Shown here: in pieces, positions 32,151 to 43,921 of the stretch
Layout of the letters: each line of letters starts with the position of its first letter
Numbering within the stretch: position 1 is the first letter of the stretch
Assembly: GCA_030770535.1 (NCBI GenBank)
Contig: JASVEC010000121.1
Span: 1-46,692, forward strand
Direction: 5' to 3'
Length of the DNA: 46,692 bases
Source: Batkoa obscura
Taxonomy: Eukaryota > Entomophthoromycota > Entomophthoromycetes > Entomophthorales > Batkoaceae
The notes under the pieces: generated by a model
What the model was told of the DNA's origin: nothing
The model's database searches: none
Seen by the model: only the letters and a program-made list of their open reading frames with translations
Position numbers and translations under genes: made by a program

Positions 32151-34615
32151 GGGGCTGTCCTAATTGGTTTCAGAATCTACTTAGAAATTAATCCAAATTT
32201 AAAATTTTAAGTTTGTGTTCAATATAACGGTTAAATCTAAAAAGCCTAAAATTAAATGTCTCTATTTAAAACTTATTTTAATTGTTTCCTTTTCTTAAAT
32301 AGCTAATTTTCCTAACTATGTATTTTATGTTAGTTCTGTTAGATATTTAACAGATATATAATATATAACTATATGATTATATAATTATATAAATACATAA
32401 TTATATAAACACAATTATTTGACTTTATTTGACTTTATTTTTTGTTGAAATAAAAATAAAATGCAAACTTTCATAACTAAACTTCGAAATGGAATTTTTG
32501 AAAACTTCAATACAATAGGGAGGAGTACACAATATAAACATTGTAATTCATTTACATCAATTTTAAGAGCTACTTATAACAACCCAAGGTTTATGGAATT
32601 TTATAATAAAACAAAACAAAGAAAAGATATATTATCAAAGTTTACTATCGATAATAATAAACTTAATCAAGTAATGTATAAAATTAGTGCTTTAAGGGAA
32701 ACAGGAAACAAAAGTCAGCAAGTAGCGTTATTATCAACTATAGCTTCAGTATATTCTTTTGATGAATGTAAGAGTTTTGGGTTTAATATAAATAGAAATC
32801 AATATGATTATTCAAAAACAAGTAATAATAATAAAATATCAACATTAAAACCTATTATTAAAAATACAAAAAAAATTAAAGATGACCAAATTGAAACTAT
32901 CATACAATATTTACTAAATGATTCAACTATTTCATCAAGATTTAATAAAAAAAATAACGATAGTAAATATTCATCAGATAATATATATATATTAAATAAA
33001 AGTAGAAGAATGATATATAGTAAATATTTGAATGATCTAAGAGATAAAGCAGTAGCTAGGTCAACGTTCTTTAAATATATACCAACTAATTTCAAAAATC
33101 CAGCAAGAAAAACGGATCTATGTAATATATGTACCCAGTATACAGTTAGAAAAAAGTTATTTGAAAATAAAATAAATACAGCAAAAAACAAAGCAGAGAT
33201 ACAAGAAATTTTCAACGAAGAAGAAAAATTATACAAATTACATAAATTCTGTGTTGATACTCAAAAAAACACATTTAATGAAACTATCAAAAAATTAAAT
33301 AACAAAAGTTGTATAATAGTTTTAGATTTTAAACAAAATATGGAAATAGGAACAAGACCAGATTCAATAAATCTAGATCATTATAATAAACAAGCTATAT
33401 CAGTATTAGGTTTTGGTGTATTATATTTAAAAGATGATAAAACGATAGGCAAAGTTTACTTTGATTATTTATCTGAAATATTGAATCATGATTCAGCATA
33501 TGCAGGAGATTGTTTAATCGATTTAATCTCTACAGAGCTTCTATTTAAAAAGTTTACAAAAATTAATATATGGGCAGATACAGGAAATCATTTTAGATCC
33601 CAAGAGTTTCTACACTATATGTTTAAAGAAATTCATAAAATAAATAGTAGTTTGAATGTCAATCTTAATTTTTTTGCTGAGCATCATGGAAAAAGTATAG
33701 TTGATGGACATTTTGGAAACCTTTCAAAATGGAAAAGTAGTTTTGAAGCGTTAGGTAAAATAGAAGATATCGATCAATTAATTTCAAGATTTGAGGCTTT
33801 TATTTGTGAGCATAATAAAATTAATAACTCGACTGTTAATAATGGGAAAACAGATATAATTTTTAAAAAGTATAAAAGAAACAAAAATACAAAAAGAATA
33901 ATAGAGATGCAGGGCATTAAGAAGTATTTACATTTTATTAAACATAACAATAAACTACATTGTTATCCAGTATCTGATACATCAAAAAAAAGCGATATAG
34001 TCCCAATTAAAGTTATAGAGTCTATAGAAAACAGAAAAATTAAAAGATCGATCCCAGCTTACCTTACGAAGATAACAGAGAATTTAAAAATTTCGATATT
34101 TACTAAGCAAGTAAGTACTTTGTTGAATGATAGAAATAGATTGTTAAATGTTAGGATTACTTAAGTTATTAATAGCTAAGTTAATAAATAGTCAAAGAAC
34201 AAGTAACTGTAATAATATGTAAAAACTATTATTACTTATACTATATAGGGATGGTTAATTATAGTTTTGGGGCTAACCACTCCCTCCCATGCAGCTATTT
34301 ATTAACTTGGCAGTATATTAATAATGTAATTATAACATTAAAATAGTTTATTTATTTGATAATAAATCTACAATGTTGGTTATAAAGCAGTTGATAGTAA
34401 ATATTTCTCAATTAAGCTTTATAAGAACATGTATTTAAGATCTAGTAGAAATTCAACTAACTTACAGTATGAGCTATAATAGAATGATTTAGAACTGTGT
34501 TTGGGTACTTTTGTTTTAATAAAAGATGTGATTTTATAGAATTTTAAGCGAAGTTTTTAAAATACAAAATTTTTCAAAAATTGGATAAAATAATGAAACT
34601 AATTCAGACAACCCC
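32151..34615 (+). mobile_element. DNA transposon copy 2, 2465 bp, complete
   Basis: Same ends as copy 1 (GGGGCTGTCC...AGACAACCCC), exactly the same length, target duplication AAAT at 32147-32150 and 34616-34619. Inserted into the right end of the older copy. Confidence 0.9.
32461..34164 (+). CDS. DDE-type transposase, copy 2
   Basis: 567 residues, differing from copy 1 at about three positions (Asn85 to Ser; Ser209 to Thr in IPTN; Ser to Thr in VSTLL). All putative catalytic residues (Asp289, Asp373, Glu407) and the Cys/His cluster are kept. With copy 1 it makes two apparently intact sources of transposase in this window. The 142-residue antisense frame at 32808-33236 is a shadow. Confidence 0.85.
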   Translation: MQTFITKLRNGIFENFNTIGRSTQYKHCNSFTSILRATYNNPRFMEFYNKTKQRKDILSKFTIDNNKLNQVMYKISALRETGNKSQQVALLSTIASVYSFDECKSFGFNINRNQYDYSKTSNNNKISTLKPIIKNTKKIKDDQIETIIQYLLNDSTISSRFNKKNNDSKYSSDNIYILNKSRRMIYSKYLNDLRDKAVARSTFFKYIPTNFKNPARKTDLCNICTQYTVRKKLFENKINTAKNKAEIQEIFNEEEKLYKLHKFCVDTQKNTFNETIKKLNNKSCIIVLDFKQNMEIGTRPDSINLDHYNKQAISVLGFGVLYLKDDKTIGKVYFDYLSEILNHDSAYAGDCLIDLISTELLFKKFTKINIWADTGNHFRSQEFLHYMFKEIHKINSSLNVNLNFFAEHHGKSIVDGHFGNLSKWKSSFEALGKIEDIDQLISRFEAFICEHNKINNSTVNNGKTDIIFKKYKRNKNTKRIIEMQGIKKYLHFIKHNNKLHCYPVSDTSKKSDIVPIKVIESIENRKIKRSIPAYLTKITENLKISIFTKQVSTLLNDRNRLLNVRIT

Positions 34616-34619
34616 AAAT

Positions 34620-34783
34620 TATAAATAGAGTAACCAATAAACGGTATTAAAATAAAATTCAATTTTTCAAATGTTTTGTATTGCAAAAACTTTGCTTAAA
34701 ACTTTATAAAAAATAAATTATTTATTAAAAAGCAAAAGTCCCTGATAGTTTTAAAAAATATATATAATAAAAATCTAGTATAT
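34620..34783 (-). repeat. Piece of the old transposon between copies 2 and 3
   Basis: Matches the reverse complement of the right-end region of the young copies (for example GTTTTGTATTGCAAAAACTTTGC against ATTTTGTATTTTAAAAACTTCGC). Shows that copies 2 and 3 sit 164 bp apart inside one older element. Confidence 0.75.
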
Positions 34784-37247
34784 GGGGCTGTCCTAATTGG
34801 TTTCAGAATTTACTTAGAAATTAATCCAAATTTAAAATTTCAAGTTTGTGTCCAATATAACGGTTAAATCTAAAAAGCCTAAAATTAAATGTCTCTATTT
34901 AAAACTTATTTTAATTGTTTCCTTTTCTTAAATAGCTAATTTTCCTAACTATATATTTTATGTTAGTTCTGTTAGATATTTAACAGATATATGATATATA
35001 ACTATATGATTATATAATTATATAAATACATAATTATATAAATACAGTTATTTGACTTTATTGACTTTATTTTTTGTTGAAATAAAAATAAAATGCAAAC
35101 TTTCATAACTAAACTTCGAAATGGAATTTTTGAAAACTTCAATACAATAGGGAGGAGTACACAATATAAACATTGTAATTCATTTACATCAATTTTAAGA
35201 GCTACTTATAACAACCCAAGGTTTATGGAATTTTATAATAAAACAAAACAAAGAAAAGATATATTATCAAAGTTTACTATCGATAATAATAAACTTAATC
35301 AAGTAATGTATAAAATTAGTGCTTTAAGAGAAACAGGAAACAAAAATCAGCAAGTAGCGTTATTATCAACTATAGCTTCAGTATATTCTTTTGATGAATG
35401 TAAAAGTTTTGGGTTTAATAGAAATAGAAATCAATATGATTATTCAAAAATAAGTAATAATAATAAAATATCAACATTACAACCTATTATTAAAAATACA
35501 AAAAAAATTAAAGATAACCAAATTGAAACTATCATACAATATTTACTAAATGATTCAACTATTTCATCAAGATTTAATAAAAAAAATAACGATAGTAAAT
35601 ATTCATCAGATAATATATATATTTAAATAAAAGTAGAAGAATGATATATAGTAAATATTTGAATGATCTAAGAGATAAAGCAGTAGCTAGGTCAACATTT
35701 TTTAAATATATACCAAGTAATTTCAAAAATCTAGCAAGAAAAACGGATCTATGTAATATATGTACCCAGTATACAGTTAGAAAAAAGTTATTTGAAAATA
35801 AAATAAATACAGCAAAAAACAAAGCAGAGATAGAAGAAATTTTCAACGAAGAAGAAAAACTATACAAATTACATAAATTCTGTGTTGATACTCAAAAAAA
35901 CACATTTAATGAAACTATCAAAAAATTAAATAACAAAAGTTGTATAATAGTTTTAGATTTTAAACAAAATATGGAAATAGGAACAAGACCAGATTCAATA
36001 AATCTAGATCATTATAATAAACAAGCTATATTAGTATTAGGCTTTGGTGTATTATACTTAAAAGATGATAAAACGATAGGCAAAGTTTACTTTGATTATT
36101 TATCTGAGATATTGAATCATGATTCAGCATATGCAGGAGATTGTTTAATCGATTTAATCTCTACAGAGCTTTTATTTAAAAAGTTTACAAAAATTAATAT
36201 ATGGGCAGATACAGGAAATCATTTTAGATCCCAAGAGTTTCTACACTATATGTTTAAACAAATTCATAAAATAAATAGTAGTTTGAATGTTAATCTTGAT
36301 TTTTTTGCTGAGCATCATGGAAAAAGTATAGTTGATGGACATTTTGGAAACCTTTCAAAATGGAAAAGTAGTTTTGAAGCGTTAGGTAAAATAGAAGATA
36401 TCGATCAATTAATTTCAAGATTTGAGGCTTTTATTTGCGAGCATAATAAAATTAATAACTCGACTGTTAATAATGGGAAAACAGATATAATTTTTAAAAA
36501 GTATAAAAGAAACAAAAATACAAAAAGAATAATAGAGATGCAGGGCATTAAGAAGTATTTACACTTTATTAAACATAACAATAAACTACATTGTTATCCA
36601 GTATCTGATACATCAAAAAAAAGCGATATAGTCCCAATTAAAGTTATAGAGTTTATAGAAAACAGAAAAATTAAAAGATCGATCCCAGCTTACCTTACGA
36701 AGATAACAGAGAATTTAAAAATTTCGATATTTACTAAGCAAGTAAGTAGTTTGTTGAATGATAGAAATAGATTGTTAAATGTTAGGGTTACTTAAGTTAT
36801 TAATAGCTAAGTTAATAAATAGTCAAAGAACAAGTGACTGTAATAATATGTAAAAACTACTATTACTTGTACTATATAGGGATGGTTAATTATAGTTTTG
36901 GGGCTAACCACTCCCTCCCATGCAGCTATTTATTAACTTGGCAATATATTAATAATGTAATTATAACATTAAAATAGTTTTATTTATTTGATAATAAATC
37001 TACAATGTTGGTTATAAAGCAGTTGATGATAAATATTTCTCAATTAAGCTTTATAAGAACATGTATTTAAGATCTAGTAGAAATTCAACTAACTTACAGT
37101 ATGAGCTATAATAGAATGATTTAGAACTGTGTTTGGGTACTTTTGTTTTAATAAAAGATGTGATTTTATAGAATTTTAAGCGAAGTTTTTAAAATACAAA
37201 ATTTTTCAAAAATTGGATAAAATAATGAAACTAATTCAGACAACCCC
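34784..37247 (+). mobile_element. DNA transposon copy 3, 2464 bp, transposase frame broken
   Basis: Ends as in copies 1 and 2, target duplication ATAT (34780-34783, 37248-37251). One base shorter in the gene. It differs from copies 1 and 2 at more sites than they do from each other, so it is slightly older or a separate lineage. Right flank CCCCATATATTAATTCACGATTTAACATTT resembles a miniature-element end plus its flank at 25337-25363. Confidence 0.88.
35093..36795 (+). pseudogene. Transposase copy 3, frameshifted
   Basis: Open as 35093-35626 and 35641-36795. A one-base loss in the ATATATAT run near 35625 gives a stop after residue 177, before the catalytic core. The downstream frame retains Asp289, Asp373 and Glu407 equivalents and is otherwise intact, so the break is recent or a read error in a dinucleotide run. 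Differences from copy 1 include NRNRNQ, KISNN, AILVLGFG and LDFFAEHHG. Confidence 0.85.
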
Positions 37248-37311
37248 ATATCCCCATATATTAATTCACGATTTAACATTTTAAATAAATAACCAAAATA
37301 TACTTTACCTG

Positions 37312-37361
37312 TTATTTTATTATTTTATTATTTTATTATTTTATTATTTTATTATTTTATT
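37312..37361. repeat. Minisatellite (TTATTTTA)n
   Basis: About six 8-bp units within the old transposon copy. Confidence 0.9.
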
Positions 37362-38154
37362 GTTTTATATATATAATATTAAACTAGAATATTGAGATAG
37401 CTATTTATTATAACAACCTGAATTTATTAAATTTGGTTTTGTTTTTATTATTTGATTTTTAATAGTTTTACTAAATATGTTTTTTTTAAATGCATATATG
37501 AAATTTATATAATTACATAGCTTCTTTTATTAAAGGATTTTTTTTGTTTTTATTTTATTTTATCTTTTATTATTATGTTTATTTGATAAACATTTATTAT
37601 TATTATTTTATTTTCTCATTAAATCTTAATAAAAAACTAACTTACCAAATAAATACCACCTAGTAATTTTAATCTACTTATTAATTTTTTTATTTTTAAA
37701 TGATTATGTCGATTTTTGTATTAAATCTAAAACTTTTATATTAATTTTAATCTTTTTTTAAGGCATTAGCTTTATATGTTATTTAAATAGATTTACTATT
37801 ATTATAAAATGCTATAAATTTCAGATTATTATAAATAATTATTAAAAGTAATGTAAACAAATTACAAGTCTTATATTATATGGTCTTCTTTATTATTTTA
37901 GAATTTAATTATGAAAGCTTCTATTTTATTTTAATTTTAATAAAAAAAATAAAGTGAAATAACCATATATATTATATATCTATTAAATATTTAATAAAAC
38001 TATTTTAAATATTCAATCAAAATAATGTAAAGTAGATAAAAAAAATCATTTAAAAAAAAAGACAATTAAGATAATTTTTATAAATTAACTAAAAAGTTCA
38101 ACTTTAAGCTTTTTAACTATCACATGTTAAAGGCTAAATTTAAGAACTTAATTT

Positions 38155-38251
38155 GGGGATGTATTTTTGTATTTAAGAATTTTACCAACAATTTTCCACT
38201 CGAACAGCGCTTAAAAGATGGAAAAAATAATGAAGTAAAAAAAACACTCCC
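38155..38251 (-). repeat. Miniature TIR element nested in the old transposon
   Basis: 97 bp, GGGGATGTATTTTTG...ACACTCCC, flanked by ATTT at 38151-38154 and 38252-38255. It separates the old element's left-terminal 45 bp from its body, which dates it after that element. Confidence 0.88.
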
Positions 38252-38299
38252 ATTTGATTGATTTTAGAAAATTCTGAAACCAATTTGGGCATTCCTATA

Positions 38300-40123
38300 T
38301 CTTTAATTAAAAATCATTCTTTATCTAATATTTATTCTATATTACAATTATTTCATATCAATAAATATTAACCCCCTTGACTAATATACAAATACCTCTT
38401 ATTAATAGTAACTTAAACCAAACCATAAAAACCTAAAATATCAAAAAGTTAAAAATACATATAAAGAATAATTATGAATAATATAATAAGATAAGTCAAG
38501 GGTTTAATTAGGATATAATTTAATCATTAGTATTTGTTCTAATAGTTGTAAAAAGTAAAAATAGAATAATTAAAACCAGTTAATTTTTTTAATTCAAAGA
38601 GGTACAGAAACAGCCTATAAACTATATTGCAATAAAGGAATTATGTTTTTATATTATTTTATTAAATTTATATGGTGATGTTTTTTGGCTTCATTACTTT
38701 TTCCTTTTTTTAAGTGCTATTTGAGCGGAAAAATTGTTACTAAAATATCTTAAACACAACAAAATGTATCCTCATGTATGATACTTTTTCGTTTATTCAA
38801 ATTAATAGATTAATCGTCGATTGTTTTAATCAAAGTTGGGTTATTTTTTTCAATATCTTAAAACGAATATCAGTCCCTTATACTAATAAATCTAGGCTTA
38901 CGTTTATCTTACTTTTATTAAATTTAAATAGTTATACCTACATTATTCAAAAATTTTATATTATAATTATTTGATGTTAACAGTAATTACACCCTTTTTA
39001 GTTGTATTACACCTTTAACTAATATATGAAAGTTATTATTTAATAGTTTATTAAATTATAAAGACTAAAATTGAGTAAAATAAATAATGAAACTAAAGAT
39101 TGGGAATATATATGAAAAACGTAACAAAATAAATATATACAATACCGTTTGTATCTAATAAAAAAAATAATACTTAAAATCAAATTCGAGAAAAAGTACA
39201 AAAGAGCGTAGTACTATTAGATAATTTTATAAATATAGAAATAGTAATACAAAGCGGGAGATCTAAGGTTTTGATTTTTCTGCAAAATTTAATTGGGAAT
39301 GGGAAGGCTAGAGTCATTTTTTCACAAACTAAGCTTAGAATGTGGTCAGTCACTTTGACTAGTGTAACTCCCCAAAAAATTTCAGCTAATAAAATAAAAA
39401 ATGAAGCCAATTTTTAGCTTATTAAATAAATGATAGCTAAAAAAAGTTTTGATAAGACAATGATATGCCAATACTATTACTTTGACATACATTTATATTT
39501 TCCCTAAACTTTTAATACTTAATTTAAGCTTAATTTTTACTAATTATCAAATATTATAATGAATCGAAAATTGGCTGTTTTTTATATCAATACCGTTTCA
39601 TTAGCTGGAATTTTAGGGTTGCATTGATTAAATGAATTGTAAGTCTTTGTGATCCTTCAAAACATACTTTCTAAGTTTAACGTGCGATAAAAAATTGCCC
39701 GTATTTTATTAACTTTTTTCTCATGACTAAGCTACTCCTACTTAATTTAATTAAAGTATATTTAATCAATTTGATTAAGTAATATCATTAAAATCTAATA
39801 ACTAAATAGAATAATATTGTAATGAAATCAAAAGTCAGATTACATGATCAATTTAAAGAATAACTAAATTAAACTATAAAGCGTACCTGAATATTAAACA
39901 AATTCTACCAATATTGCTGTTTTGATATAAATATATCAATAGTTAACGATTCCAACTAATCTTTAGTCTTGTTTTTAATCAAATAGCTAGACTATGTAAA
40001 ATCACCCCATAGTATAGTAACACTAAATACGTATTCATTAAAAAATATATAAACCCTGTAAATGTTGGCCTTACATTTACAAAAATCATACATCAAATCA
40101 ATCATCTATAATATATTAGAAAC
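38300..40123. other. Gene-free stretch with one MITE and one arm of the inverted duplication
   Basis: 38674-38773 is a miniature element. 38780-39760 is AT-rich; the 76-residue minus frame at 39180-39410 lies in a patch with slightly higher G+C but shows no known motif. From about 39760 it mirrors 24290 downwards and ends in the promoter copy of the 40124 lipase (ATATATAAACC near 40046). Confidence 0.5.
38674..38773 (+). repeat. Miniature TIR element (MITE), family M1
   Basis: 100 bp, GGTGATGTTTTTTGGC...ATGTATCCTC, left flank ATAT, right flank ATGT (one mismatch). Confidence 0.78.
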
Positions 40124-41206
40124 ATGCTCTTAAGTTACAATAATCCGGCTATTATTGCTTTATTTTTCGGCATATCATTAATTCAATGTCAATCAACTGA
40201 AACAACTGGTAACATTGCTACTCTACTACCTAGATAATGTATTAATCATCAAATAATATTAAACCCAGTTTGAATACTGGCACTAACAATACGGAACCAG
40301 TACAAGATGATTATTTTAAAGATTTGATGGAAAATTTAAATTATTTGAAAGAAAATGTCAAATTAGAACCAGAGGTCCCAGGAGGAAGCTACTGGACGTG
40401 CCATTGAATTACCAACTCAATTAAAAGTGAGTGATATTCAAACTAGTAAATATTATGCTCGATTAGCAGGTGCAGCTTACTGTAATGATATGAATTTAAT
40501 GAATTGGTCATGCTCTCATTGTCAACATGTACCGATTCAGCATCGAGGAACTTATTTTGATAAAAAGACAGAAACTAAAGCCTATTTAGCTGTTGATAAT
40601 ATGAAAAAAGCTATTACTCTAGGTTTTCGTGGGAGTTCTTCATTAATAAGAACTTTATTCAAGATGCTAAGTTTTTCAAAGATCCTATTATATTTGATAA
40701 AAAAGAATATAAAGTTCATCGTGGATTTAAACAATGTAAGTGATGAATAATTACCAATGTATATGAATAAGTTAAAACAACTGATGAATGAGCATAAAGA
40801 TTATAAATTAGTTATTGTTGGGCATAGTTGGGTGGCTCAATAGCCACTTTAAGTTCTTTTAATGTTAAGAGAAAAACTAAACTTAAAAGATGATAAGTTA
40901 CACAGTATTTACTTATGGAGAACCAAGGTTGGAGATAAGGAATTTGCACGATATTTGAATCAACAAACTTTTACATTCACTCGAGTTGTTAAAAATAATG
41001 AAATGGTACCTCATTTACCACCTAAGCTTAGTTTAGTTTCTGACTATTGTCATCATCATAATGAGCTTTGGGTTAATGGCGATAGAAATATTCATTGTAA
41101 AACTAATAAATTAGAAGATTCTAGTTGTTCTGCGTCAAAATGGTACAAACCTTCGGTAAATGATCATTTGACTGTTTGGGGTATTAGATTGGGTGGTGAA
41201 TGTTAA
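40124..41206 (+). pseudogene. Class-3 lipase, inverted duplicate with frame breaks
   Basis: Nearly base-identical inverted copy of the 22841 gene from ATGCTCTTAAGTTAC to GGTGGTGAATGTTAA, but with about eight 1-2 bp indels. Examples: GAGGTCCC for GAGTCCC, TTAATAAGAAC for TTAAGAAAC, CATAGTTGGG for CATAGTTTGGG at the nucleophile, ACCAAGGTTGG for ACCAAGGGTTGG. Substitutions are few. Two long pieces remain open: 40427-40750 (propeptide end to FRGSS) and 40862-41206 (to the C-terminus, His in NDHLTVWG). Either a very young pseudogene or an intact gene with uncorrected read errors; neighbouring conserved genes show the same kind of break. Confidence 0.85.
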
Positions 41207-42088
41207 TTTCAATAAACAATTCTTTTATTTCCTTTTTATTTTTCATTTTGTTTATTTTTTATCAAAATTGTTATGCTTGCTGCACCATGTCAGATAAAAC
41301 TGAGTATGTTTAATTCTAATAGCTTACAAAAAAATTTAGATTTTTAGAACTTTATGAGATGTCTCTTTTTCTATTATTATTTTCCTTTTTTAAGTGCTAT
41401 TAAGTGTAAAATATATCAGCAAAATGCTTAATGGAAAAAATACCTCCATAACTATTTATCTTATAAATATTAGCTATTGTAAAATTAAGTAGCATTGTAT
41501 TCCTCATACTAATAGCAAAATAGTGATTAAATAACTATAAAAATCAATGCTACTAGTCCGTATTTGACCTTAATCTATTTTTTGAGGCTATTTTTATTAA
41601 ACTTATGGCTAATTCCTTATCTATTGGGAAAAATCAAACTCAATTTGTGTATAAATAACTTACGACTTTTATCTGATATAAAAAATGTACTATCAAATAT
41701 AATATTCTAACTGTCAATCTCTAGTCCTTTTAACAGATCTTTTTGATCCCTTATTTAATCTTATACTCTATAGCTGAGTCCTAAATTATCAGATAGCAGC
41801 AGACATAAAAGGTTCAAAATTCCAAAAAAAATTACATAAAAGTTTTTCAATGACTTCATTTTTAGGCTCATTTCCAAACTTAGCAATTTTATCATTAGTT
41901 ATTTAACTATAATCTCCCCAAATGTCAAACTAATGAATAATCAAGCTCCCAGGGCAGGAATTTATTACTAAGTTTGAAATAAAAACCATAGATTTTTATC
42001 ACTATTTTATTTAATTTTATCAATTATTATTGACTATTTTTGTTATATCAATATAAGCATTATTATAACGTTGAAACGAATAATTATA
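41207..42088. other. Spacer between lipase copy and zinc-finger gene
   Basis: 41207-41267 still mirrors 22781-22840. A degraded miniature element lies at 41356-41447. The rest, which must hold the zinc-finger gene promoter, shows nothing I can assign. Confidence 0.5.
41356..41447 (+). repeat. Miniature TIR element, degraded
   Basis: GAGATGTCTCTTTTTC with core TTTTTTAAGTGCTATTAAGTG and right end ATACCTCC. No target duplication. Confidence 0.6.
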
Positions 42089-43611
<1,523 letters not shown>

Positions 43612-43921
43612 GAATTAGCTATGATATTTTAATTTTTGTTAGATGTCAAATAATAGTTAAAAACATTTTTTTATTCTTTTGTATTTATTTTATAGTTATA
43701 AAGTGATTATATCATAGTTAGATTTATTGAATACATTATGTTAGTTTTTTTATTCATAGATACTTATATTAAATTTGAATCCTTCCTTATAGCTAATTAA
43801 TAGTCTAAATGATCTTTTTATATTAATATTTTCAATAAGATAATTAATTTGCACAATTTCAATCTATATTGCTTTTATTTCCCAAAGATAATATCAAGGG
43901 GATTCTAAAAGTAATTTTGAA
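43612..43921. other. Convergent spacer
   Basis: 310 bp between the 3' ends of the zinc-finger and SerRS genes; AT-rich, no other feature. Confidence 0.5.

Larger units (their letters stand above)
32103..38295 (-). mobile_element. Old copy of the 2.46-kb transposon, split by nested insertions
   Basis: Minus-strand ancestor of which about 1.1 kb remains. Its right terminus is at 32103 (GGATGTCTAAATTAGTTTCATT, compare GGGGTTGTCTGAATTAGTTTCATT), continuing after copy 2 at 34630-34783 (CAATTTTTCAAATGTTTTGTATT, AAACTTTGCTTAAAACTTTATAAAA). It resumes after copy 3 at about 37380-38154 with reversed transposase codons (for example ATGATTATGTCGATTTTTG, CATAAATTTCAGATTATTATAAATAA, ATGAAAGCTTCTATTTTATTT). 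Its left terminus is 38266-38295 (AATTCTGAAACCAATTTGGG). TATA flanks both ends (32099-32102, 38296-38299). It hosts copies 2 and 3 and the miniature element at 38155. Its own coding region is internally deleted and unreadable. Confidence 0.78.

Noticed and set aside
37312-37361. TTATTTTA repeats as a CRISPR-like or telomeric array
   Set aside because: Perfect short tandem units without spacers and not telomere-like; an ordinary minisatellite.
39180-39410. 76-residue minus-strand frame in a patch with slightly higher G+C
   Set aside because: No recognisable domain, no supporting neighbour or splice pattern; may be a remnant of something but cannot be supported.
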